This document shows, piece after piece, positions 42,901 through 49,473 of a stretch of DNA of 49,473 nucleotides. Position 1 is the stretch's first letter, and every line of letters starts with the position of its first letter. The notes beneath the pieces are model-generated. The model had not been told where the DNA came from. It saw nothing but the letters and a program-made list of their open reading frames with translations, and made no database searches. Origin of the DNA: Pseudanabaena sp. lw0831. Its GTDB lineage: Bacteria; Cyanobacteriota; Cyanobacteriia; Pseudanabaenales; Pseudanabaenaceae. The position numbers were made by a program, and so were the translations under genes. The stretch is from positions 1-49,473 of the forward strand of contig NZ_BBJB01000096.1 in assembly GCF_016584665.1 (NCBI RefSeq), written 5' to 3'.

Positions 42901-45363
42901 ATGACACTCATCAAATTCAGCATTCAAATAGGCTGATTCAGCTGCAGCCTCATAGAGTTTCAGTGTAAGCGGATAGTGAACTTCCCATGCAGAATCTGGC
43001 AGCAGCCCAATCCCGATCGCTAGATATTTTTGAGCGTCGGCATAGGCGTTAGAATCCTTGGCTTTTTTTCCTGCGATTAGATTTAGTTCTGCTAATTCAA
43101 GTCGTTCTTGGGGATCGGTAATCAATCCCATTCCCGTGTTTAGATGGTTCGCGATCCGAAATGCTTCCTCTTCGAGCGCTAAACTTTCTCCATTTGATTG
43201 CTGCCTGCGAACTTTCTTGAGCAACTGGCGACCGATTTTAAGATGGGTAACTTGCTTCTCAGATTCGGGAATCAGTACATAAGCTGCTTGCTGAACTCGA
43301 TCGTGGAGAAACTTGTAGTCAACTAAAAAACTTTCTGAAAGATCATCGTCGGTATCAACGATCGCAAATTTGTAATTATCCGTTAGCGGTAAAATCAATC
43401 CTTCGGTTAAGACTGGTAATAGATCTTGCAGCACCATTCGATGGGGGCGATTAGCAGCGATCGCGAGGGTTTGAGAATCAAAATGGTTGCCAATACAGGC
43501 GGCGATTTGGATGATTTCCTGAGACTCAGGCGCTAACTTCTGAATTTTGCCCGACATTAACTCAACCACATTGTCTGTAAAATCTACAGACTGGATTTGG
43601 CTTAAATCCCACTGCCAAGTACCATGATTCAGATCGAAATTGATTAAACCTTCGGCATATAGTGATTTCAGAAATTCGTTAATGAAAAATGGATTGCCAT
43701 CGGTTTTTTGGAGGACGAGTTCGGCTAGTGGTTTGATCGTTTCGCGATCGCATTTCAGCGTATCGGCAAGCAAATCATAGACATCTGATTTCTCTAGGGG
43801 GGATAAGACAATTTTGTTGATTGATATTCCCGTTGTTGCAATCTCATTCAGGGTTAAACCTAAGGGATGAATTGCATCTACTTCATTATTGCGATAGGCT
43901 CCGATAAGGTAGAGAAACTGACTATCTGCGGCCGTAACGAGTAATTGCAGCAGTTTTAAAGAAGCGGCATCGGCCCACTGGAGATCATCTAAAAAGATCA
44001 CGAGCGGATGTTCTGGTTTCGTAAACACGCGCACGAAATTCTGAAAAACTAAATTGAAACGATTCTGGGCTTCGGTGGGTGGGAGTTCTAATGCTGTCGC
44101 TTGCTTGCCAGTAATCTTTTCCACTTCGGGGATCACATCAATGATAATTTGGGCATTACTTCCCAAAGCCTCTAGCAAGCGATCTCGCCATGTATGTAGT
44201 TCGCTTTCAGTTTCAGTCAGCAATTGCGTCATCAGTTCCCGAAAAGCATTCACAAAAGCACTATAGGGAATATTGCGTTGAAATTGGTCAAACTTACCCG
44301 AAATAAAGTAACCCCGTTTTTGGGTAATCGGCTTATAGATTTCATGCACTAGTACCGATTTTCCGATGCCAGAGAAACCCGTAACCATGATGACTTCAGC
44401 TTTGCCAAGGTTCAGGCATTCAAAGGCTGCTAGTAAGAGCCAAATTTCTAATTCCCTCCCATAAAGCTTCTGTGAAACTTGAAACTTATCAGAAACATCA
44501 TGTTCGCCCAGCAAAAAATCGGTGATTTTACCTTTACTTTCTAAGCTCTTGCTACAAATTGTTAAATCTGCTTTTAACCCCAAAGCACTTTGATAGCGAT
44601 CTTCTGCTGTTTTTGCCAATAGTTTCATGACAATATCCGAGACGGGCTTGGGAATCTCAGGATTGATGCTATGGGGGGCGATTGGCAGCTTCGCAATATG
44701 GCAATGAACTAATTCGAGCGGATCGATGGATTCAAAAGGGAGGCGATCGCAGATAAGTTCATACAAAGTCACCCCCAAAGAATATAAGTCGCTGCGGTTA
44801 TCGAGAGTACGGTTCATTCGCCCCGTCTGCTCTGGCGACATATAGGCAAGCGTCCCTTCCAAAGTATTCGGATTGCGGATCGTCGGATTTTCCCGCGACA
44901 AAATGTTGGAGATACTAAAATCAATGATTTTGACTTGAGATGTCCTTGGGTTAAAAATGATATTGGAGGGATTGATACCTTTATGAATTACATTTGCAGC
45001 ATGAATTTCGCTGAGGATGCCAGCAATTTGTCCTGCGATCGCTAGAATCTCGATCAGATTAAAGGTGCGTGAGGATTTCAAGATGCGGAGCGATTCACCA
45101 CCAAAATCTTCAAAGGTGATGCATTGAAATCGTTGATGTTTGGTAAAGTCATAGGCTCTAACCACGCCCTCAATATGACTTAGCCGCTTACAAATTTCGT
45201 ATTCTAATTTGTACCGCGCGATCGCCTCTGGCGTTGGGTATTCCAATTTGAGGATTTTCAGGATAACTGGTTGGAAATCACTAGTCCGATATCCCCTACA
45301 AACGCTCGATAGAGCGCTTTCATAAATTAATGAATTGATTTGGTAGCCAGATATCTCAAACAT
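39949..45363 (-). CDS. Giant Ser/Thr kinase-like - AAA - TPR - GAF - histidine kinase, probable pseudokinase copy
   Basis: About 1804 residues from the ATG at 45363 (MFEISGYQIN); the TTG extension is rejected. It has the same domain order as its downstream paralogue and high identity throughout. The kinase domain differs at key sites: HKGINPSN has Gly129 where the paralogue has the catalytic Asp, and DFS replaces DFG (Ser150). The ATP Lys in VILKILK and the metal Asp148 remain. The Ser/Thr kinase is thus predicted inactive, while the AAA Walker motifs, GAF and histidine kinase (AGIAHEINTPIG, GGSGLGLHIV) are intact. The C-terminus has an extra tail of about 28 residues running over the next start codon. 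Confidence 0.92.
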   Translation of the reverse strand: MFEISGYQINSLIYESALSSVCRGYRTSDFQPVILKILKLEYPTPEAIARYKLEYEICKRLSHIEGVVRAYDFTKHQRFQCITFEDFGGESLRILKSSRTFNLIEILAIAGQIAGILSEIHAANVIHKGINPSNIIFNPRTSQVKIIDFSISNILSRENPTIRNPNTLEGTLAYMSPEQTGRMNRTLDNRSDLYSLGVTLYELICDRLPFESIDPLELVHCHIAKLPIAPHSINPEIPKPVSDIVMKLLAKTAEDRYQSALGLKADLTICSKSLESKGKITDFLLGEHDVSDKFQVSQKLYGRELEIWLLLAAFECLNLGKAEVIMVTGFSGIGKSVLVHEIYKPITQKRGYFISGKFDQFQRNIPYSAFVNAFRELMTQLLTETESELHTWRDRLLEALGSNAQIIIDVIPEVEKITGKQATALELPPTEAQNRFNLVFQNFVRVFTKPEHPLVIFLDDLQWADAASLKLLQLLVTAADSQFLYLIGAYRNNEVDAIHPLGLTLNEIATTGISINKIVLSPLEKSDVYDLLADTLKCDRETIKPLAELVLQKTDGNPFFINEFLKSLYAEGLINFDLNHGTWQWDLSQIQSVDFTDNVVELMSGKIQKLAPESQEIIQIAACIGNHFDSQTLAIAANRPHRMVLQDLLPVLTEGLILPLTDNYKFAIVDTDDDLSESFLVDYKFLHDRVQQAAYVLIPESEKQVTHLKIGRQLLKKVRRQQSNGESLALEEEAFRIANHLNTGMGLITDPQERLELAELNLIAGKKAKDSNAYADAQKYLAIGIGLLPDSAWEVHYPLTLKLYEAAAESAYLNAEFDECHRLVDRIVHHAKHILDTIKSYKVKINAYTAQRKFHEVPTTVNSILIHLGETIPPFPNELQVGWELIGTELRTRLLGLKGWDTLPIMTDPYKIAAIHIMVSIANSAINLNPLLVGIVILRIVKLTLQYGVTPDSLIIGAAYGLIRWVAFQDIEGSYKIGLVSLQLIEQHNIRSIASYSISAFESCLRHWKEHLRDSLPNLRQAIQIGIEFGEYEAISFGASAYCIHRFFVGDPLASVIQDFQNYEAFLLNKIKQPQVIDQNRAWHQLALNLTGLGENMPFLVGTALNEFEMLPIFLAEKNGIPIYYTYTAKGISHYFFYDYKAAISTFEQATPFSRSIVSAFGCSQHNFYQSLACLGLCKSLLRTSRHTYLKKVAKNQKKMQRWAKHCPMNFQHKYDLVEAERYALLGQQSLAMEYYDRAIKGARENEYIQEEALANELAGKFYLQKHRDKVAQAYFADACSCYQSWGASAKVQHLQETYLQFSSRKFDPRKDTLTISSDLSRSSTYRSGPTGLDLASVIKTFQILSDEIDLKKLLAKLMKLLIENAGAEVGYLILESENELKIEASGNAGSDEIEVLGSRAMEKNLPVSIINFVARTLEGVVLGNATQEGKFTNDAYIQLHQPKSLLCMPLINQGELAGILYLENDLVTEAFTIDRLEVLALLSSQAAIAINNARLYSNLKRFNENLEQLIGDRTQELSQALSNLQSAQTELVKSEKMAALGGLVAGIAHEINTPIGIGVTAASLITDKIQELSESLQKGTLKRSDLDKFMDTLQQSSKIVLSNLNRAAELIQSFKQVAVDQSSEERRSFNLKTYLEEVLLNLQPKLKRTKINVEIQCADNIVLDSFPGLISQIATNLVMNSLSHAYDADDNGTIFFAISQQNQRLNFEYSDDGKGIAPENIGKIFDPFYTTKRGQGGSGLGLHIVYNLVTQKLQGSITCESQVGVGTKFMMEIPLTVQPFSDSPSHKFADSDRRQREERNIHV
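43909..44184. repeat. 276-bp tract identical to 38502-38777
   Basis: Partner copy in the upstream giant kinase gene, same orientation, about 5.4 kb away. The sharp edges of identity point to gene conversion. Confidence 0.9.
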
Positions 45364-45407
45364 GACCGTGATTTCTTCTCGCTCCTGAAGAATGAAAACC
45401 AAAACCC

Positions 45408-45450
45408 AAAGAAGCTGATTCGCCCGCGAAGCGGGCGAATCAGCTTCTTT
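45408..45450. repeat. Perfect hairpin, 20-bp arms, 3-nt loop (gaa)
   Basis: Arms 45408-45427 and 45431-45450 (tip gcccgc-gaa-gcgggc), in the leader just 45 bases upstream of the giant pseudokinase gene start. Confidence 0.88.
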
Positions 45451-45520
45451 AGGTTTTATATTTAATTGCGCCTACATCTCGTTCTTTTGCATAAGTTCTA
45501 AGTAGGAGTAACTCAGATGC

Positions 45521-45650
45521 AATTCTCATTATGAACCAGATCTAGGAGTTTTCAGCGCCTGCGGCGCTGAAAACTCCTAGATCTGGTTGAGTGAAAGCAA
45601 GCCTCAGGCTTGCTTTCACTCAACCAGATTTTTGTCATGAGAATTTCTAG
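45521..45650. repeat. Compound palindrome: two hairpins within an outer inverted repeat
   Basis: Hairpin A has 26-bp perfect arms (45534-45559, 45563-45588) and loop tgc. Hairpin B has 15-bp perfect arms (45589-45603, 45607-45621) and loop tca. Outer boxes aattctcat and atgagaatt flank both. The P450 stop codon (45616-45618) lies in the right arm of hairpin B. Confidence 0.85.
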
Positions 45651-47001
45651 TTTGAACGTGCAGATAAAACTTATTCCCTGGGGTAAGAGTAGGATTGTTA
45701 GTTGGTTGCATTGTGTAATTTGGAGATTCGAGGGAAAACTCCAACTGATGTAACAGCGTCGCCATAGTTAACATGATTTGGACTTCGGCTAACCTGTTAC
45801 CTAAGCATAGATGTGCGCCTGCCCCAAAAGGAGCAAAAGCGCCATTTTGCTTATGTTCGCTGCGAGGTGGATGAAAGCGATCGATGTCAAAACTGTTGGG
45901 ATTTGGGAAAAATTGTGGCAAAAAATGGGGCAATGTCGTGGCAATGATCACATGGGTTCCCGCCTCCACTCGATAGCCTTGAAAGGCAAAATCGGCGATC
46001 GCATAGCGTTGAATCGCCGCCGTCACAGGATACATCCGCAGTGTCTCCATCGCTGTGCCATGCAAAGCACTCATCCCGCGTAATTGTTCTGCATTAGGTA
46101 TACCATCTCGAAACAGTAGATCGACTTCCTGCATTACTTTTGCCATGACTTCAGGAGATTTCAGCAATGCGTAAAGCATAAAAGAGCAGGTATTCGCAAC
46201 CGTATCTATACCAGCAAGGTATGGCCCAACCGCCGCCGCAATCAATTCGGCTTCCGAGAACATGGGATGTAGCGTTTTAGAGTCCGCAATTAGATCGTCG
46301 ATTAAATTGGGTCTTTCCCGCTTAACATCACTGCTGCGACGTTTGGCGATCGCGATGCGAGCTAATTCGAGTACCCTGCGCTTGGCGCGTTTATAAGATG
46401 GCATCCATAATAAAAATGATGGCGATTGCCTCACCACCAGTACATTTAGAGATGTCTGTAAAAAATTAACTAAATCTGCACAATACGCACCAGGGGAACA
46501 GTCGGCAAGTAACATCCCTAACTGTTCGCAGATAATTTTTTGAAAAAAGGGTAAAACTTGTAATCGTTGTCCCGATCGCAAATCGGCGGTCAGAGACTGG
46601 ATTAATTGGATTGTCTCTGGAAAAGCATCGATAATGGCGTTGCGCGAATATCCTGATTTCAAAAATCGGCGCTGCTGTTGGTGGCGATCGCCATCTAAAC
46701 TGACCAGCAATTCCTCAACACCCAATTCTTTTACAAACTCTTGCCAAAAGTCTTTGCCACTGAGAAACTCGGTTCCGACTTGGTTAACAAACTGATTGGC
46801 TTCCGCTCCTGCGATTACTGTAAATTGGCGATCGAGGGCGCGAACACGAAAAATTGCACCGACCTCATGATATTGTTTCAGAAAAAATTTGGGGCTATCG
46901 GCTGCGAGTTCCAAACTGCTTCCCAAAATCGGCAATCCCTTGACTAAAGGTGGAAGCGGTACATTGGCAACTTCATCAGACCAAACTACAGGATCAGGCA
47001 T
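45616..47001 (-). CDS. Cytochrome P450, CYP120-like
   Basis: A 461-residue soluble P450. The proline-rich opening PLPPLVKGLPILGSS, the I-helix oxygen motif AGIDTVANT, the K-helix ETLR with MYPVTAAIQR, and the heme loop FAPFGAGAHLCLGNRLAE (Cys399 thiolate ligand) are all present. The overall pattern resembles CYP120A1 of Synechocystis, which oxidises retinoids; the substrate here is inferred. The start is the ATG at 47001 (MPDPVVWS). No redox partner gene is adjacent. The last eight codons or so (SHDKNLVE) come from the repeat that contains the stop. Confidence 0.92.
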   Translation of the reverse strand: MPDPVVWSDEVANVPLPPLVKGLPILGSSLELAADSPKFFLKQYHEVGAIFRVRALDRQFTVIAGAEANQFVNQVGTEFLSGKDFWQEFVKELGVEELLVSLDGDRHQQQRRFLKSGYSRNAIIDAFPETIQLIQSLTADLRSGQRLQVLPFFQKIICEQLGMLLADCSPGAYCADLVNFLQTSLNVLVVRQSPSFLLWMPSYKRAKRRVLELARIAIAKRRSSDVKRERPNLIDDLIADSKTLHPMFSEAELIAAAVGPYLAGIDTVANTCSFMLYALLKSPEVMAKVMQEVDLLFRDGIPNAEQLRGMSALHGTAMETLRMYPVTAAIQRYAIADFAFQGYRVEAGTHVIIATTLPHFLPQFFPNPNSFDIDRFHPPRSEHKQNGAFAPFGAGAHLCLGNRLAEVQIMLTMATLLHQLEFSLESPNYTMQPTNNPTLTPGNKFYLHVQTRNSHDKNLVE

Positions 47002-47039
47002 TGCTTTTACTCTTTACAACATTTTGCGATCCAACGACT

Positions 47040-47090
47040 CATAATTTGGGTTAAAAGTGTTACTAGGCAACACTTTTAACCCAAATTATG
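47040..47090. repeat. Hairpin, 24-bp arms, 3-nt loop (tag), one mismatch
   Basis: Arms 47040-47063 and 47067-47090 (cataatttgggttaaaagtg...). Located between the porin 3' end and the P450 start, both on the minus strand. It could end porin transcription. Confidence 0.8.
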
Positions 47091-47124
47091 TTTTTACTTC
47101 AGCGCTTTGCGCTGTAAACCAACT

Positions 47125-48957
47125 CTAAAATAAGAACTGTGTCCGCAATACCATTCCCCAAATTGTGGGGTTACTACTAAAGTTGTTAGCATTAAACGTT
47201 GCAAACAACGAAGGCGTGAGCGTGATAAATCTCATAATCGGATAAGAATACGTTAGCTCTAAATCATATTGTGTGCCACCATCGCCATTACCCGCAACGA
47301 GGAAATTTCGTCCAGAAAGTACTTGAAATGGCATGGTAAACGACAGCGTGCCTAAGGCTCCTTCCTTCCCAAGATCGGGAAAGGCAAGACCAACTTGGAA
47401 GGCTTGCAGATTGACATTACCACCAGCGATCGCCAGATTTACAGGTGCAATGCGATAACTACTATAGGAATAGCGTCCGAACAAGCCAAAGGATTGATTT
47501 AATAGCCAATCAAAGTTAAAGACAAAATTGTCCCCTGTACTATCTTGTAATCTACCCCCAAATCCATCATCAGCTACCCCCCTCGCCGAATAAGTTAGAA
47601 AGAAAGGCAGATTGGGTTGACCAAGTGGCGAAGCTGGAGGTGCTTGATTATAGGTGCGGCTGTAGAGAAACCGAAAATTTGTGGAATCGCTAGGCGAATA
47701 AGTGAGTTCCGTCAGAATTTGATTGGAACCACCGAATAAGCCGCGATTGGGATTGCTGGCACTGTCTCCACCAAAGTATAGAAAAGAGGCATCGTTACGG
47801 GCAAGATAGCCTGCTTTTAACAAAAATTGATCGGATATTCTCCAACTAGCGATCGCCCCTGCACCTGATAGCCCACTATTGGCGAGCGTACTTTGAAAGG
47901 AGTTTAAGCCTCCTGCGCCACTAATTACCGATGTAAAGCGATTGACATCAAACTGGCGAAAAGGCAAAATCTTCGGCCCAACTTGTACCCTTAACGTATC
48001 GCTAATAGGAAAACTATAGAACAGCTCAAATAAACCAACACTATTGGCAGCTAGTGGTACAACTGGATTTGAATCCGCATAAGGTACGCCAAAAGTACTC
48101 GAAAATCCTGCCGAACTATAGGCACTAGCTGGAGGATTGCCATTGCCCATCGCCAAAATCATATTCAGTGTATCGCTCCCCGTAAACGAAGAAGTAAGGA
48201 TGAGATAGTTGGAATAACTTAAGGTGGTATTTGGCTTTTCGGTAATTGTGCCAACAATGGGACTTCCTGTAAATGGATTTCGAGCAGCAAATCGAGCCAC
48301 AGGAACGCTTCCAGAAATCGGCAAGCCTTCAGCAAGAATATTTCCGCCACTAAAAGCACTACTCAGGTTGAAGGAACTGAGAACGTTTAGTTTTGTCGTT
48401 GTCGAAAACTGCTGTGCTTCTAGTCGGGTAGTTTTTACATCCAGCGCATCGACTCTTCCCCTTAGTACCGATAGCTCAGCCGCAAATTCCTCTTGGAGTT
48501 TTTTGAGGGTCGCCAAATCCGCTTGACTAACTTTATCTGCTAGTCCTGCACTTACTATTTCATTGATTTTATCTAAACAGGCATTCAGCCCAGCCGCAAA
48601 TTCGTAACGGGCGATCGCTTGTTTTCCCCGATAGGTACGGTCAGGATAGCCTTCGATACAGCCATAACGCTCCACCAGACTTTGCAAAGCGGTAAAAGCC
48701 CAATCAGTTGTTTTTACATCTGATAGTTGTGATACAGAGGTAATTTGGGCGATCGGTTGCGTTGGTTCGGGCGTAGCATTGTAGCTAGATAGGCGATCGC
48801 GCTGCTGCTCTAATGGCTCAGGTATAGAAGTTTCTATGACTTTGGTCTCTTTAACCTCCTGGGCAGGTTCTATTGCAAACGCCTGAGTCCCAATATCTAA
48901 AAGGACATTCAAGACAGCAGATAGTATTATCAGAGTGGAAGAAATCTTGACATTCAT
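47125..48957 (-). CDS. SLH-domain OprB-type porin (iron-uptake-porin family)
   Basis: About 610 residues from the ATG at 48957 (MNVKISSTLI), which gives a Sec signal peptide (about 1-28, ending TQAFA); GTG and ATG codons further upstream are alternative starts. After a linker comes one SLH domain (about 82-135: VKTTDWAFTALQSLVERYGC with EGYPDRTYRG), a coiled coil (about 140-185), and an OprB-like beta-barrel with repeated aromatic-girdle strands ending in the C-terminal Phe (TQFLF). This is the standard cyanobacterial outer-membrane porin, tied to peptidoglycan polymer by the SLH domain; some members pass inorganic ions such as iron. Confidence 0.92.
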   Translation of the reverse strand: MNVKISSTLIILSAVLNVLLDIGTQAFAIEPAQEVKETKVIETSIPEPLEQQRDRLSSYNATPEPTQPIAQITSVSQLSDVKTTDWAFTALQSLVERYGCIEGYPDRTYRGKQAIARYEFAAGLNACLDKINEIVSAGLADKVSQADLATLKKLQEEFAAELSVLRGRVDALDVKTTRLEAQQFSTTTKLNVLSSFNLSSAFSGGNILAEGLPISGSVPVARFAARNPFTGSPIVGTITEKPNTTLSYSNYLILTSSFTGSDTLNMILAMGNGNPPASAYSSAGFSSTFGVPYADSNPVVPLAANSVGLFELFYSFPISDTLRVQVGPKILPFRQFDVNRFTSVISGAGGLNSFQSTLANSGLSGAGAIASWRISDQFLLKAGYLARNDASFLYFGGDSASNPNRGLFGGSNQILTELTYSPSDSTNFRFLYSRTYNQAPPASPLGQPNLPFFLTYSARGVADDGFGGRLQDSTGDNFVFNFDWLLNQSFGLFGRYSYSSYRIAPVNLAIAGGNVNLQAFQVGLAFPDLGKEGALGTLSFTMPFQVLSGRNFLVAGNGDGGTQYDLELTYSYPIMRFITLTPSLFATFNANNFSSNPTIWGMVLRTQFLF

Positions 48958-49002
48958 TTGTTTTTCACTCACATCACACAACATTTTTGTAAGATTGTTC
49001 AC

Positions 49003-49473
49003 CTATAGAAATTATTAAATACCCTTTTAGGATTACAACCAAGTTTTTGTTTCTCAGACTGTGTTTAAACTGAAAATACAGAGATTGAGATCCCCGACTT
49101 TTTCTTTGCAAGCAAAGATCAATTTTGTCAGCCACAGAAAAAGTCGGGGATCTGGGCATTTACAGTTTGCTTTGCTTACCCATTTAACGTAGATAGACTT
49201 AATTAATGACAAACCCAAATTTGTAAGATTTCTGCCCACAGAGGAGAAATCTTACAAATTTGGGTAATTTATTTTGTACAAGTACTTAGAAACCATTTAA
49301 GAATTACATCACACTTAAAATCTCGTTTGAAGCTCTAGTTATCTAGCCCCCTAAATCCCCCAATTCTGGGGGACTTACAGCAATTATCGCTCAACCCCAC
49401 CACAAAATGGGTCGCAGGGCGAAGCTCCGAATGGGTTTTATATTCTTGTTTGTGGCGGGTTTGAAAGCAAATT
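49003..49473. other. Gene-free right end with palindromes and MITE-like sequence
   Basis: Inverted repeat 49089-49105/49136-49152 (gatccccgactttttct, 30-nt loop), inverted repeat 49213-49233/49245-49265 (acccaaatttgtaag..., 11-nt loop), and from about 49345 a C-rich block (cccctaaatcccccaattctg) related to the element at 3967-4118, then a stretch with ccaccacaaaatgggt. No gene is seen. Confidence 0.6.

Noticed and set aside
34617-45363. Tandem giant kinases as an assembly duplication
   Set aside because: Apart from the 276-bp tract the copies differ throughout at both DNA and protein level, including diagnostic kinase residues, so they are true paralogues.
48958-49239. Short minus-strand frames upstream of the porin
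   Set aside because: They run through inverted repeats, overlap each other and lack ribosome sites or conserved sequence.

Overview
The window looks like a chromosomal segment of a cyanobacterium. It carries psbV (cytochrome c-550 of photosystem II), petE (plastocyanin), an ldpA-type Fe-S clock-input protein, a Tab2/Atab2 family protein, an SLH/OprB-type porin and a CYP120-like P450, and it is densely sprinkled with the HIP1 octamer GCGATCGC. Moderate GC content and long intergenic palindromes would fit a Pseudanabaena-like lineage, but the genus is a guess. No rRNA, tRNA, CRISPR array, transposase or integrase gene was recognised.

Layout. 1-4.0 kb (minus): a two-component cluster (GAF-PAS histidine kinase, single-domain receiver, REC-wHTH-Hpt-REC regulator). 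4.0-4.25 kb: MITE-like repeats. 4.25-7.0 kb (minus): R3H/AAA ATPase and LdpA. 7.3-8.4 kb: clpS and a glutathione S-transferase. 8.4-10.6 kb: two toxin-antitoxin (TA) modules among degenerate repeats. 10.6-12.0 kb: an alkaline-phosphatase-superfamily hydrolase. 12.2-19.2 kb (minus): an accessory block with an HNH/Gly-rich protein, ferredoxin-MBL protein, 3-TM protein plus alpha/beta hydrolase, HicBA, a coiled-coil membrane protein, an orphan HicB-like protein and another membrane protein. 19.3-21.1 kb: a dipeptide-type ABC permease divergent from hisA. 21.1-23.0 kb: a C39-like peptidase with four repeats. 23.1-24.5 kb: small conserved protein, psbV, petE. 24.6-25.2 kb: MazEF with a perfect operator palindrome. 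25.4-27.3 kb: Tab2 and galT. 27.3-45.4 kb (minus): an 18-kb run of six signalling genes. 45.6-47.0 kb: P450. 47.1-49.0 kb: porin. The right end is palindromes and MITE-like sequence.

The six signalling genes run from upstream to downstream as two giant tandem Ser/Thr-kinase/AAA/TPR/GAF/His-kinase proteins, REC-His kinase, Cache-HAMP-His kinase-REC, REC-His kinase and REC-PAS-diguanylate cyclase. They re-use the same modules: one His-kinase core occurs three times and one receiver twice. The first giant protein has lost the catalytic Asp of its Ser/Thr kinase domain (HKG for HKD, and DFS for DFG), while the second keeps both. The tandem pair shares a perfectly identical 276-bp tract inside otherwise diverged sequence, which suggests gene conversion.

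Most unusual structure. (1) Three 84-90 bp elements lie directly 3' of minus-strand TA-type genes. They start with a TATAAC box and end with a GTTRRRY-like box, with matching inner boxes, and so resemble integron attC sites. (2) At least ten long, nearly perfect intergenic hairpins have mostly unrelated stems but always a 3-nt loop; two contain the stop codon of a gene. (3) Palindromic 26-bp repeats spaced 40 bp apart precede the HNH gene.
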